Counted from the first letter of the stretch, positions 25,256-34,580 are shown. The stretch: DNA of 64,000 nt from an uncultured Bacteroidia bacterium (GCA_902768665.1 CACXMA010000004.1:1-64000), one strand, 5' to 3'. Program-made: numbers and translations. The notes: generated by a model from the letters alone, not told the origin.

Positions 25256-26356
25256 TTACATCCCGCTGATTACGGTCAGCACCCACACAAGGCCATGGAC
25301 GAGCGCGTCCGTGGCCTTTGTCAGAATGGCCGGGTACCAGCCGAAGGCAGCGGCGAAAAGGCTCAGCGCGGCGGCGCCCATCACGAGACTCGTGAGCGGG
25401 AGCGCCAGGAGATTGGTCAGAAGGAAGTATCGCGGGAAGGTCCGGAAGCGCCACCAGGCCAGCGGGGCGGTCGTCGCCTGGCAGGCGATGGAAAGTGCGG
25501 CGGCGTTCCAGATGTAGCGCGTAGGGTTTTTCAGCCGGCCTTCCTCGCCGGGATAGAGGCGCTTGAGTGGCGGGTAGAGAAGGGCGATGCCGGTCATGGC
25601 GAGGTAGGAAAGCTGAAAGCCGACGGAGGTGATGGCTCCGGGATGGAAGGCCAGCTGGAGCGTCAGGGCGCCGCAGAGGGAACCGAGAAGGTCGGTTTTC
25701 CGCCGGGTCAGGCGGGCGGTTTCGGAGAGAAAGATAAAAAGAAACGCCCGCACGAGCGACGGAGAGGCGCCGGTAATGAAGACATAGACCCCGGAGAGCC
25801 CGACGATGAGTCCGTAGCGGACGGCCCGGCCGGTCCTGCTGCCGCCGGCTACCCCCGAGAAGAAAGCCAGGATGGCGTAGAGGATGCCGAGATGGAGGCC
25901 GGAAAGGGCCAGGATATGGGAAGCGCCGCTGCTGCGGAACACGGCGACGGTCTCCCGCGAGAGGTCGCTGCGGTCGCCGGTGGTGAGGGCTTTGACGACG
26001 GGCCCCGTCTCGGGGTGCTCGAAAGGAATGCTGTCCGCAAGGGCGGTGAAACCGGCTTTGCAGCGCAGCCCGAAGCGTTCCACCGAGCCCGGCCCGGGCG
26101 AGAGGGCGTCGCAGCGGCTCTCCGTCAGCAGGAGCCAGAGCCCCAGCATCGCCAGCAGCGCGGCGAGCCATCCCCTCCGGCGGGTGCGCCAGAGCAGCCA
26201 GCCCGCTGCCGCCATCAGCGGGGGCAGCGTGAAGCAGAGCCCCAGGGCCCACCCGGCGCTCATGCCGAGGCCCTGCAGCAGGGCACCTGCCGCGACTCCG
26301 CCTGTCAGTAAGAGGGAAACTCCCACGATATCCCGCGCCGCATCCATATCAGACAT
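25256..26356 (-). CDS. Reduced ComEC/Rec2-family membrane protein
   Basis: A 366-residue polytopic protein holding the competence (ComEC) core: HILALSGLHLGIL, ITGASPSLVRAF and SVGFQLSYLAMTG. Canonical ComEC has an N-terminal OB-fold domain (DUF4131) and a C-terminal metallo-beta-lactamase-like nuclease domain; here the N-terminal helices run almost straight into the core and the protein stops after it. Start MSDMDAARD was chosen because the longer frame runs back through ackA. Family function is DNA uptake across the inner membrane; whether this form works is unknown. Confidence 0.8.
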   Translation of the reverse strand: MSDMDAARDIVGVSLLLTGGVAAGALLQGLGMSAGWALGLCFTLPPLMAAAGWLLWRTRRRGWLAALLAMLGLWLLLTESRCDALSPGPGSVERFGLRCKAGFTALADSIPFEHPETGPVVKALTTGDRSDLSRETVAVFRSSGASHILALSGLHLGILYAILAFFSGVAGGSRTGRAVRYGLIVGLSGVYVFITGASPSLVRAFLFIFLSETARLTRRKTDLLGSLCGALTLQLAFHPGAITSVGFQLSYLAMTGIALLYPPLKRLYPGEEGRLKNPTRYIWNAAALSIACQATTAPLAWWRFRTFPRYFLLTNLLALPLTSLVMGAAALSLFAAAFGWYPAILTKATDALVHGLVWVLTVISGM

Positions 26357-26386
26357 TTTTCTGACGCGAATGTAACAAAATATTTG

Positions 26387-26394
26387 TATATTTG
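26387..26394 (+). promoter_or_regulatory. Promoter -7 box of ackA-ptb
   Basis: TATATTTG, 37 nt before the ackA ATG at 26432. Confidence 0.65.
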
Positions 26395-26431
26395 TAAGTT
26401 CGACAGACAAATATTTAACAAACCCATAATT

Positions 26432-27649
26432 ATGATCATTCTGGTAATCAACTGTGGAAGCTCTTCCATCAAGTATCAGCTCCTTGACATGAAAAACGAC
26501 GATGTGTACGATCTCATCGCCAAGGGCATCGTAGAGAAGATCGGCCTCCCGACGGCCCTTATCCAGTACGCTCCGAAGGGCGGGGAAAAGGAAGTCACCG
26601 AGTGCCCGATTCCGGACCACAAGGAAGGCATGCGCCTTGTCCTGCAGGCCCTGACGAATCCGAAGACGGGTGTGCTCAAGTCCCTCGAGGATCTCGAGGC
26701 GGTCGGCCACCGCATCGTCCAGGGCGGCGAATTCTTCTCCTCGAGCGCCATCGTCACGGACGACGTCATCGAGAAGATCCGCTTCTGCTGCGACTTCGCT
26801 CCGCTGCACAACCCGGCTCACCTGCTCGGCATCGAGGCCATCACCGCCGTGCTGCCGACGGTCCCGCAGGTCGTGACCTTCGACACCGCCTTCCACCAGA
26901 CGATTCCCGCCTACTCCTATATGTACGCACTGCCGTACGAATACTACGAGAAATACCGCGTCCGCCGCTACGGCGCCCACGGAACCTCCCATCAGTTCGT
27001 CGCCAACAAGGGCGCGAAGATGGCCGGTCTCGACATCAACAACTCCAAGATCATCACCTGCCACATCGGCGCCGGCAGCTCCATCTGCGCGGTCCTCAAC
27101 GGCCAGTCCTTCGAGACTTCCATGGGCTTTACCCCGCTCGAGGGCATGATCATGGGCACCCGTGTCGGCAATATCGACGCCAACGCCGTCCTTTACCTCA
27201 TGAAGAAACTCGGCGCGACGCCCGATGAGATGACGACCATCCTCAACCGCAAGTCCGGCTTCCTCGGCATGAGCGGCGGCAAGACCTCCGACTGCCGCGA
27301 AATGGACGACCTCGCCGAAGCCGGTGACGCCAAGGCCAAACTCGTCTTCAAGAAGCTCTCCCACGACATGATCAAGATCATCGGTTCCTACATCGCCGAG
27401 ATGAACGGTGTCGACCTCATCGTCTTCACGGGCGGTATCGGCGAGCACAACAGCCGCCTGCGCCGCCGCGTGCTTCAGAACTTCAGCTATCTCGGTCTCA
27501 AGATCGACGACGAGGCTAACAAGGCCTGGGGAGAGGACGCCATCATCACCGCCCCCGATTCCGCCGTCAAGGCCGCCCTCGTGACGACCAACGAGGAACT
27601 CGTCATTGCCCGCGACACGATGCATCTCGTGCAGGAAGCCCAGGAATAG
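26432..27649 (+). CDS. ackA: Acetate kinase
   Basis: A 405-residue ASKHA-fold kinase making acetate and ATP from acetyl phosphate. It carries the N-terminal signature ILVINCGSSSIKY, the THxTSH-like ARRYGAHGTSHQFVA segment and GGIGEHNS near the C-terminus. Length fits acetate kinase (about 400) rather than butyrate kinase (about 355). Start MIILVINCG was chosen as the family N-terminus; the frame upstream crosses the promoter. It is coupled to the phosphotransacylase 27 nt downstream. Confidence 0.93.
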   Translation: MIILVINCGSSSIKYQLLDMKNDDVYDLIAKGIVEKIGLPTALIQYAPKGGEKEVTECPIPDHKEGMRLVLQALTNPKTGVLKSLEDLEAVGHRIVQGGEFFSSSAIVTDDVIEKIRFCCDFAPLHNPAHLLGIEAITAVLPTVPQVVTFDTAFHQTIPAYSYMYALPYEYYEKYRVRRYGAHGTSHQFVANKGAKMAGLDINNSKIITCHIGAGSSICAVLNGQSFETSMGFTPLEGMIMGTRVGNIDANAVLYLMKKLGATPDEMTTILNRKSGFLGMSGGKTSDCREMDDLAEAGDAKAKLVFKKLSHDMIKIIGSYIAEMNGVDLIVFTGGIGEHNSRLRRRVLQNFSYLGLKIDDEANKAWGEDAIITAPDSAVKAALVTTNEELVIARDTMHLVQEAQE

Positions 27650-27676
27650 ACAATTAACCGCATAATATTCAGCATT

Positions 27677-28585
27677 ATGATCAGCAATTTCACCGACCTA
27701 TTCATCGAACTCGAAGCCAGGAAGATCTGCAAGCGCATGATCGTCGCCTGGGGTGTCGACGCCCATTCCATCGAAGCCGCATCCATCGCCATCGACAAGG
27801 GCTTCGTAAAAGTGACCCTCGTGGGTGACAGCGACCTCATCGCCAAAGTCTGCGAGGAGCGCGGCATCGACATCAAGAAATTCACCATCGTCGGCATCAA
27901 GAACGAGCTCAATGCCGTTGCCGAGGCCGTCCGCATGGTCCACGACGGCGAGGGCGACGTCCTGATGAAGGGTCTTTGCTCCACCGACAAGTTCCTCCGC
28001 GCCATCCTCAACAAGGAGCAGGGTCTCCTGCCTCCGAAGGGCGTCCTGAGCCATGTCGGCGTGATCTCCAACCCCAACTACCACAAGCTTCTGTTCCTCT
28101 CCGACATGGCCGTCATCCCCGCTCCGGACTTCCGCCAGAAGGTCAAGCTCGCCGGCTACCTGGTCAACACGGCCAAGTCCTTCGGCGTCGAGAAGCCGAA
28201 GATCGCCTTCATCGCCGCGTCCGAGCAGATGCTCGATTCCATGCCCGCCTGCATCGAAGGCGCCATGCTCGCCAAGATGTGCGACCGCGGCCAGATTCCC
28301 GGCTGCATCGGTGACGGTCCGCTGGCCCTCGACGTAGCCATCGACAAGGAAGCCGTCGAAATCAAGAAGCTCCAGAGCCCTGTCGCCGGCGACGCAGACT
28401 GCCTGCTCTTCCCGAACATCGAGTCCGCGAACGTCTTCTGGAAGACGAACTCCAAGCTCTGCAACGGCGTCCGCCAGGCCGGTTTCGTCGTGGGTACGAA
28501 GGTCCCGTGCATCCTCGCCTCCCGCGCCGACTCCGTCGACGTGAAGCTCAACTCCATCGCCTCCGCCGTGATGTCGGTGAAGTAA
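27677..28585 (+). CDS. Phosphate acyltransferase, phosphate-butyryltransferase type
   Basis: A 302-residue PTA_PTB-family enzyme, closer in length and in the GEGDVLMKGL and GPLALDVAID segments to phosphate butyryltransferase (Ptb) than to the 330-residue Pta. It interconverts acyl-CoA and acyl phosphate. With ackA upstream it forms an ATP-yielding pair; acetyl-CoA is the likely substrate, but butyryl- or propionyl-CoA cannot be excluded. A bidirectional terminator follows. Confidence 0.85.
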   Translation: MISNFTDLFIELEARKICKRMIVAWGVDAHSIEAASIAIDKGFVKVTLVGDSDLIAKVCEERGIDIKKFTIVGIKNELNAVAEAVRMVHDGEGDVLMKGLCSTDKFLRAILNKEQGLLPPKGVLSHVGVISNPNYHKLLFLSDMAVIPAPDFRQKVKLAGYLVNTAKSFGVEKPKIAFIAASEQMLDSMPACIEGAMLAKMCDRGQIPGCIGDGPLALDVAIDKEAVEIKKLQSPVAGDADCLLFPNIESANVFWKTNSKLCNGVRQAGFVVGTKVPCILASRADSVDVKLNSIASAVMSVK

Positions 28586-28601
28586 CGGAGTACATACAAT
28601 A

Positions 28602-28644
28602 AAAGAAAGCCGGTCTCCTCGCGAAGGGACCGGCTTTTCTTTTA
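28602..28644. terminator. Bidirectional terminator between ptb and the serine hydrolase
   Basis: AAGCCGGTC and GACCGGCTT (about 28608-28616 and 28629-28637) form a stem flanked by A-rich sequence on the left and T-rich on the right, so it can act on both converging genes. Confidence 0.85.
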
Positions 28645-29952
28645 CTGGATCTCGAAGAGATTCTGGCGGGGGAGTTTGGCGGACCAGCGCCGGCGCCATT
28701 CGGAGAATTTGGCGGAGGCCTTGCGGGAGAAGCCGGGGCCCTTCCAGGTGGCGGTGTTGGTCAGCAGGATCCAGCATTCGCCGTCGGGGAAGTATTTGAC
28801 GAGGGCGTTGGTGCCGGAAAGGGTGCCGGTGCGGACCCAGCCGATCTCCGGGTCGGTCTCGTTCCAGCCGAGGGAATAGCGCTTTTCGTAGCTGCGGGTC
28901 ATCGCGCAGACGCTTTCCTTGCTGAGGATGTCCGGAACGCCGGGGTCGCCGTCGACGGAGGCGATAAGGCGGGCCAGCTCAGCGGCGGAACAGACCCAGG
29001 CGCCTGCGCCCATCAGGCCTTTGACGTCGTTGGAGTAGCAGCGCTCGACCTTGCGGCCGGAGCCGTTGTATTCGTAGTAGAGCGTGTCCTTGTCGGTCGC
29101 ATAATAGCGGACTTCGTTCATCTGGCGGTCCTCCAGGGCATTTTCCGCCATGCGGAAGCCCCAGCAGCCGGCCGGGTGGAGGACGTGCTCCTGCATATAG
29201 TCCTCATAGCGCTGCCCGGAGGCCTGCTCGATGACGAGCGAGAGCACGAAGTAACCGAAGTTGGAATAGTCTTTTGTCGAACCGGGCTCGTAGCGAAGGC
29301 GGTTTTCCATCTGCGTTTCCATCAGCGTGGCGGCGTCCGGGGCATCCGTGAGGCCGTTTCGCTTCATCAGCTGGAGGGTCGTGAACATCGGGTCGCCGAG
29401 CCGCTGGGAGAAGCCGCCTTCGTGGCGCAGCAGGTGCTCGACCGTGATGTCGTAGTAGCGCTTGTCGCGGATCTTTTCGCAGTAGGCGGCCTTGCCGAGA
29501 ATGCCGGTCTCCGGGTCAAAGACCTTGTCGGAGAGCTTGAGGCGCCCTTCTTCCTGGAGTTTCATCACGCCGATGGCGGTCACGAGCTTCGACACCGAGG
29601 CGATGCGCATGATATGGCGCGGCTCCATCGGCTCGAGCGCCAGCGAGTCGGCGTAGCCGTAGCTGCGGACATACAGCAGCGAATCGTGACGCATCACGGC
29701 AAGGGCTGCTCCGCGAAGGTGCCAGTAGGACATGAAGTTCAGCATGTCCCGGTCGAAGCGTTCCATGCCCTCGAAATGGGACATCTCGTCGGTGAGGTGC
29801 TCGTTGAAGGGCGTGCGGCGATACGGCGCAGCCTCATCCTCGCCGGAAGAGAAGCCGCCCGTTGCCGTGCAGATGGCAAGGATCAGGGTCAGGATGCCCG
29901 CCACGGCGGCGTAGGGGGCCCATTTCGGCAGTTCTATTCCCGCGATCTTCAT
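28642..29952 (-). CDS. Serine hydrolase (class C beta-lactamase / PBP4* family)
   Basis: A 436-residue protein with an N-terminal membrane helix (about 12-30) and a periplasmic beta-lactamase-fold domain. The catalytic motif is S119-V-S-K122 (RIASVSKLV), with YSN in KDYSNFGYF as the second motif. Family members include D-Ala-D-Ala carboxypeptidases and esterases; real beta-lactamase activity is unlikely given the domestic context. Last gene of a six-gene minus-strand operon; its ATG overlaps the previous stop by 4 nt. Confidence 0.87.
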   Translation of the reverse strand: MKIAGIELPKWAPYAAVAGILTLILAICTATGGFSSGEDEAAPYRRTPFNEHLTDEMSHFEGMERFDRDMLNFMSYWHLRGAALAVMRHDSLLYVRSYGYADSLALEPMEPRHIMRIASVSKLVTAIGVMKLQEEGRLKLSDKVFDPETGILGKAAYCEKIRDKRYYDITVEHLLRHEGGFSQRLGDPMFTTLQLMKRNGLTDAPDAATLMETQMENRLRYEPGSTKDYSNFGYFVLSLVIEQASGQRYEDYMQEHVLHPAGCWGFRMAENALEDRQMNEVRYYATDKDTLYYEYNGSGRKVERCYSNDVKGLMGAGAWVCSAAELARLIASVDGDPGVPDILSKESVCAMTRSYEKRYSLGWNETDPEIGWVRTGTLSGTNALVKYFPDGECWILLTNTATWKGPGFSRKASAKFSEWRRRWSAKLPRQNLFEIQ

Positions 29953-30563
29953 TCCCGGATCCTCCCTGCCGCCTTGCCGAAGGCGATGATCTGCTCCGCC
30001 GTGCCCTCGATGCCGAGGATGGAACTGTCGATGCAGAGGTCGTAGCCGGCGGCCTCGCCCCAGGTCTCGAGCGTGTAATAATTATAGTAGGTCGAACGGG
30101 TCTTGTCCTTGCGCTGGATGAGCGTCTCGGCCTCTTTCTCGCTCAGGCCCTCTCGCTCGCAGATGCGGCGGATGCGGTAGTCCATCGGGGCGCTGATAAA
30201 CACGTCGAGCGTCTCCATGTCCCGGAGGATGTAGTCCGAGCAGCGGCCGATCAGCACGGCCGGTCCCTTCTCGGCGATTTCGCGGATGACGTCGCTCTGG
30301 ATCTTGAACATGGCGTCGTCGCTGATGAAACTGTCGCCGGCGTGCGCGGAACGCCAGGGGGCGAAGAAACCGGAGAGCGAAAAGAGACTGCGCTTCTCGT
30401 CGCTGCGGGTGAAGAGTTCCTTCGAGAAGCCGCTTTCCTCGGCGGCGCGGGAGATCAGTTCGTTGTCATAGACGGGAATGCCGAGGCGTTTCCCGATCTG
30501 CTGGGCGATGATGCCGCCGCCGCTGCCGAACTGCCGTCCGATGGTGATGACCGTGTGATCCAT
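29949..30563 (-). CDS. Cytidylate-kinase-like protein
   Basis: A 204-residue P-loop NTPase of the cytidylate kinase 2 family (Cytidylate_kin2). N-terminal VITIGRQFGSGGGIIAQQIG is the P-loop variant of this family; GPAVLIGRCSDYIL and RIRRICEREG follow. True nucleotide monophosphate kinase activity is uncertain; the family is distinct from Cmk. Located between a MATE pump gene and the serine hydrolase gene. Confidence 0.86.
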   Translation of the reverse strand: MDHTVITIGRQFGSGGGIIAQQIGKRLGIPVYDNELISRAAEESGFSKELFTRSDEKRSLFSLSGFFAPWRSAHAGDSFISDDAMFKIQSDVIREIAEKGPAVLIGRCSDYILRDMETLDVFISAPMDYRIRRICEREGLSEKEAETLIQRKDKTRSTYYNYYTLETWGEAAGYDLCIDSSILGIEGTAEQIIAFGKAAGRIRE

Positions 30564-30566
30564 AGG

Positions 30567-31970
30567 CTATTGGATAGTGCTGCCGAGCGAGGCGGGGGAG
30601 TCCCCGTCCCGCAGGGCGCCGAGTTTACGAAGCAGACCGATGGCGAGGATGCCGGTGATGACGGCGGCCACCGTGTCGGAAATGGGGAAGCTGTACCAGA
30701 CGCCGTCCACCGAACCGCCGAGGATTTCCGGCAGGAAGTAGATGCACGGCAGCAGGAACAGGAGCTGGCGCGACAGGGACAGGAAGATGGATTTCCCGAC
30801 CATGCCGAGGCACTGGAAGAGGTTAGTCGTGACCATCTGGAAACCGACGATGGGAAAGACGATATTCATCGTCCGGAGACCGTGCGCGGACATGTCCCGC
30901 AGCTCCGGGCTGGAGGTGAAGATGCCGGCGACGAGCGAGGGCATGAACACGGACACGACAAAACCGAAGCACATGACGACGGTCGCCCACATCGCCGTGC
31001 GGAGATAGACCTGCCGCACGCGGGAGTAGAGGCGGGCGCCGTAGTTGTAGCCGGCGATCGGCTGCATGCCCTGGTTGAAGCCCATCGTCACCATGACGAA
31101 GAGGAAGCTGATGCGGTTCACGATGCCGTATGCGGCGATGGCCTGGTCGGAACCGTATTTGCCGAGCTGCTTGTTGATGAGGATGACGATGAGGCAGCTG
31201 GCGAGGTTCATCAGGAAGGGGCCCATGCCGATGGCGAGGGAGTCCTTGGCGATGCGCCAGTCGAGCCGGAAAGGCTTTTCTTTGGTGAAATGGAGCAGCT
31301 TCTCCGGGTTGAAGAAGTACTTCATCACATAGATGACGGCGAGTAGCTGGCAGAGGACCGTTGCGAGGGCCGCACCGCGGATGCCCATGCCCAGCGGGTA
31401 GATGAACAGGTAGTCCAGCACGGCGTTGGACGTGACCGTGAACAGGGTCAGCTTCATCGCGAGGTTGGGGTTGCCCTCGGCCCGGATGACGCTGTTGAGG
31501 CCGAAGTACAGGTGCGTGAAGACATTGCCGATGGCGATGACCGTCATGTAGTCGCGGGCATAGGGGAGGACCGTTTCGCTGGCGCCGAAAAGGCGGAGGA
31601 CCGGGTCCATGAAAAGGAGGGTGAACAGCGTGAAGAGGAGGCTGATGACAACGTTGAGGGTCAGCTCGTTGGCGAGGACGCGGTTCGCCGAGGCGTAGTT
31701 CTTCTGCCCGAGCAGCACCGAGATCATCGTCGAGGCGCCGACGCCGACCAGCGTGCCGAGGGCCGTGGAGATGTTCATCAGCGGGAAGCAGATCGTGACG
31801 CCGGCGATGGCGAGGCCGCCCGTCCCCGGGATATGGCCGAGGAAGGCGCTGTCGATCATGTTGTAGAGGGACGAGGCCGTCATCGCGATGATGGCGGGAA
31901 TGGCGAAACGCCTGAGCAGGGTCTTGACGCTCAGGGTGCCGAGCTCGGTCGGGGCGCCTCCGGGGGTCAT
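30567..31970 (-). CDS. MATE-family efflux transporter
   Basis: A 467-residue protein with twelve predicted transmembrane helices in two homologous halves; typical MATE elements are the N-terminal LLRRFAIPAIIAMTASSLYNMID and the mid-protein GYNYGAR segment. It exports cationic drugs or metabolites using Na+ or H+. It lies 1 nt from the FKBP lipoprotein gene. Confidence 0.92.
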   Translation of the reverse strand: MTPGGAPTELGTLSVKTLLRRFAIPAIIAMTASSLYNMIDSAFLGHIPGTGGLAIAGVTICFPLMNISTALGTLVGVGASTMISVLLGQKNYASANRVLANELTLNVVISLLFTLFTLLFMDPVLRLFGASETVLPYARDYMTVIAIGNVFTHLYFGLNSVIRAEGNPNLAMKLTLFTVTSNAVLDYLFIYPLGMGIRGAALATVLCQLLAVIYVMKYFFNPEKLLHFTKEKPFRLDWRIAKDSLAIGMGPFLMNLASCLIVILINKQLGKYGSDQAIAAYGIVNRISFLFVMVTMGFNQGMQPIAGYNYGARLYSRVRQVYLRTAMWATVVMCFGFVVSVFMPSLVAGIFTSSPELRDMSAHGLRTMNIVFPIVGFQMVTTNLFQCLGMVGKSIFLSLSRQLLFLLPCIYFLPEILGGSVDGVWYSFPISDTVAAVITGILAIGLLRKLGALRDGDSPASLGSTIQ

Positions 31971-31971
31971 C

Positions 31972-32961
31972 CTACGGCTCCTCCACCATTTCGATGGTGA
32001 AACTCAGGGGCGTATAGGCGGGGATGCTGGAGCCGCTGCCGGAGGATCCGTAACCGAGGACGGAGCAGAAGGCGCTGATGGCCTTCTCGCCGGGGTTCAT
32101 GTGCCAGAGGGCCATCTGGAATCCGTCGACGGCGTCGCTCTTGGTCGTGGTAATCTTGATGTCGTCGTAGCTCGCGCCCCAGTAGACGGGGATCGGGGCG
32201 TAGGTCTTGGACTTGTCGTAGATGCCGTAGAATTTGGCGGTGTCGGCGACGGTCGTGTCGAAGACCACGCCGTCGAGCCGGCGGCCGGTGTAATTGACAT
32301 AGACGGTCGTGTCGGAGGGCATCTCCACGATGAACTCGGCCGGGCGGAGGCAGTGGTAGTAGAAACCGAAGCGGCTGCCGTCCACGGCGTTGTAGAAGGT
32401 GGAATCGACGTTGCCCATGTAGCGGGCGGAGAATTCCTTGAGCCGCTCGACCTGATAGTCCAGGATGTTGTCAGACTGGTAGTCCAGACGGATGTCCATG
32501 ACCGTGTGGTCGGCACCGCTGGAGAGCGTCCAGGAGGGGAGAAGAGCCTTGCGGAAGCCGCCGGTGCGCATCCCGTCCAGGACGGCGCCGTAGCCGTCGG
32601 GAAGGGCGCCGCTGCCGACGTACCAGATGCTGGGACCGTAGTTGCCGGTGCGGGTCCAGGAACCGAGCTGCCGGGCGAGGGCCTCGTCATTGGTGGATGT
32701 GACGTTGCCGCTGAGATCCCGGCTCGTCACGGAGACATAGGCGATGCCTTTTCCTTCAAGGTCCCACAGGTCGCCGGTGCCGGGCGTTTCCTCGAGGATC
32801 CAGATGTCCCCGTCCGTTTTTTCGGCGGAGGGGTAATTGACGCTGATCCAGGCGTTTACGCGGCGCTCGGCCGCAGCAGTGGTGTCCTCGGACGCTTCCT
32901 TGGCGCACGCGGCGGTCAGGATGGCTCCGAGGAGCAGAATATATCTCGTGCTTTTTTTCAT
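31972..32961 (-). CDS. FKBP-type peptidyl-prolyl isomerase lipoprotein (long form)
   Basis: A 329-residue lipoprotein (lipobox TAACAK, Cys19). The C-terminal third is an FKBP domain (TVYVNYTGRRLDGVVFDTT, ALWHMNPGEKA, IPAYTPLSFTIEMV); the middle has a second, degenerate FKBP-like stretch (GIAYVSVTSRDL...). Likely an outer-membrane-anchored foldase. Paired with the shorter FKBP 6 nt upstream. Confidence 0.87.
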   Translation of the reverse strand: MKKSTRYILLLGAILTAACAKEASEDTTAAAERRVNAWISVNYPSAEKTDGDIWILEETPGTGDLWDLEGKGIAYVSVTSRDLSGNVTSTNDEALARQLGSWTRTGNYGPSIWYVGSGALPDGYGAVLDGMRTGGFRKALLPSWTLSSGADHTVMDIRLDYQSDNILDYQVERLKEFSARYMGNVDSTFYNAVDGSRFGFYYHCLRPAEFIVEMPSDTTVYVNYTGRRLDGVVFDTTVADTAKFYGIYDKSKTYAPIPVYWGASYDDIKITTTKSDAVDGFQMALWHMNPGEKAISAFCSVLGYGSSGSGSSIPAYTPLSFTIEMVEEP

Positions 32962-32967
32962 AATCTG

Positions 32968-33513
32968 TCAGTCGTTCGAAATGCTGGATACCCAGATGTG
33001 GTAAACCAGGCCCGAATTAGCAGGAATCGTGCCATGGATGCGGTCCCCGAAGCCGTATTTTCCGGAAAAGAGGATGTAGCACTCCTGGCCGTCCCGCACG
33101 CCCGCCAGGCCGTTGCGAAGGCCCTCGACATAGCCGGCCTCGTCGAGCTTGGCGGTGATGATGTCGAAGGCGCTCTCGTCGCTGAGGGTCCACGAGGAGC
33201 CGGCGACCTCGGCGTTGTTCGTCGCGATGAGGTTCGAGGCCGAGATCGGGGAGGAGGTCAGGCGGTAGAGCGCATAGTAATAGGATACCACGCCGTCGGT
33301 GGCCAGCGAGTCCGTGCCCTCGCCCCTCACGGTGACGAGGCGGACCGAGCCCTTGTTGTAGACGGCGTAGGTGCCCTCGGTCTTGAGCTGGCCGGTGACG
33401 AAGTTGTCGATCATGGTCTCCTGCTTGTCATAGTTTGCCTGCACCTGCTGTTTCGTGCAGGAGAGGCAGGCCGAAAGGGCCGCGAGCGATATGAGCAGCA
33501 GGCTACTTCTCAT
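32968..33513 (-). CDS. FKBP-type peptidyl-prolyl isomerase lipoprotein (short form)
   Basis: A 181-residue lipoprotein (lipobox LSC, Cys19, MRSSLLLISLAALSACLSC). The single C-terminal FKBP-like domain is divergent: YILFSGKYGFGDRIHGTIPANSGLVYHIWV matches the PYGxxGxxxIPPxxxLxFxVEL pattern. Start at 33513 was chosen for the signal peptide and its 4-nt overlap with the nrnA stop; the same frame upstream is shadow. Catalytic residues are partly replaced, so it may be a chaperone only. Confidence 0.85.
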   Translation of the reverse strand: MRSSLLLISLAALSACLSCTKQQVQANYDKQETMIDNFVTGQLKTEGTYAVYNKGSVRLVTVRGEGTDSLATDGVVSYYYALYRLTSSPISASNLIATNNAEVAGSSWTLSDESAFDIITAKLDEAGYVEGLRNGLAGVRDGQECYILFSGKYGFGDRIHGTIPANSGLVYHIWVSSISND

Positions 33514-34553
33514 GCGAGGAATTTTTCGAGGCTGGAAAGGACATAGGCTTCCGCCTCTTCGGGGACGGCGATGTCCCGGGGGTAATAGAGCCGGCCGCCG
33601 GAAGCGAGCTCGTGGCCGCCGCCGTGGAAGAACTCCCGGGCGTAGTCGGCGGCGCTGATGCCGCGCTTGGAACGGACGGAAATATGGAAATTGCCGTCTT
33701 CGGCGTATTCTTTCAGGAAGATGGAGATGCGGACGCGGCGGATCGCCAGGGGCATGTTGACGATGCCCTCGCTCTCGCCTTCGCGGAGGCGGAAGCGGCG
33801 GTATTCGTCGGCGGTCAGGATCATGATGGCGGCGCCGCTGTCGGTGATGCGGAGTTTCTCGCCGAGCAGGTAGCCGATCAGGCGGATGCGGTTCTCCCGG
33901 TAGCTGTTGTAGAGGTGCGACAGGACGGATTCGCGGTCCGTCCCCGCGGCGAGAAGGGCCGAGGCCATCTCGAAGGTCGACGGGAAGACGGAGTTGGCGA
34001 AGTTGTTGGTGTCGGTCGTCATGCCGGCCAGAAGGGCCGTCCGGGCCACTTCCGGCAGCTTTCCGGCGTCTCCGGCGATGTCCTTCATCTGCAGGAGAAT
34101 CCAGAAAAGGTGCTCGCAGGTCGAGGAGATGTCGGGCGTCGAGAAAACGAGACCGAAGGCGTCGCGGTCGGGGCCGAGGTGGTGGTCGATGAGGACTTTC
34201 CGGGCGGATGAGGCGGAGAGGATGTCCTGGAGGCCTTCCGTGCGGTTGAAGGCGTTGCAGTCCAGGCAGATGACAAGGTCTGTCCGGGCGATGTGCGCCT
34301 CGGCCTGCTCCGGGCTCTTGCTGTAGCACAGAACGGGCGTGTCCGCGGCGATGAAGGCGATGTCTTCGGAATAGGGATTGGGGAGAATCACGACGGCGTC
34401 CTTTCCGCGGCGCTCCCGCAGGTAGCGGCACAGCGCGACGGTGCTCCCGAGGGCGTCACCGTCGGGGAAGGTGTGGGCGGTCAGGGTCACGGTGCCGGCG
34501 GCATCGATCCACTGGTCCAGCAGGGCGCAGATATGAAGGTCCGGGCAATCCAT
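33510..34553 (-). CDS. DHH-family phosphoesterase, NrnA-like
   Basis: A 347-residue DHH/DHHA1 enzyme. Motifs: FPDGDALGS (Asp-x-Asp, metal site), VICLDCNAF, the DHH motif LIDHHLGPD and the C-terminal DHHA1 GGGHELASGG. NrnA degrades nanoRNAs and hydrolyses pAp to AMP. It is the first gene of the six-gene minus operon; a TAAATTTG promoter box lies at 34573-34580. It is divergent from the next operon. Confidence 0.92.
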   Translation of the reverse strand: MDCPDLHICALLDQWIDAAGTVTLTAHTFPDGDALGSTVALCRYLRERRGKDAVVILPNPYSEDIAFIAADTPVLCYSKSPEQAEAHIARTDLVICLDCNAFNRTEGLQDILSASSARKVLIDHHLGPDRDAFGLVFSTPDISSTCEHLFWILLQMKDIAGDAGKLPEVARTALLAGMTTDTNNFANSVFPSTFEMASALLAAGTDRESVLSHLYNSYRENRIRLIGYLLGEKLRITDSGAAIMILTADEYRRFRLREGESEGIVNMPLAIRRVRISIFLKEYAEDGNFHISVRSKRGISAADYAREFFHGGGHELASGGRLYYPRDIAVPEEAEAYVLSSLEKFLA

Positions 34554-34572
34554 AGAAAGATTTTTTCCGGGG

Positions 34573-34580
34573 CAAATTTA
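34573..34580 (-). promoter_or_regulatory. Promoter -7 box of the NrnA-FKBP-MATE operon
   Basis: TAAATTTG on the minus strand, 20 nt before the ATG at 34553. Confidence 0.65.

Noticed and set aside
28642..29952. A beta-lactamase resistance gene
   Set aside because: The SxxK/YxN fold is shared with PBP4*-type serine hydrolases; the gene is in a housekeeping operon with no mobile context.
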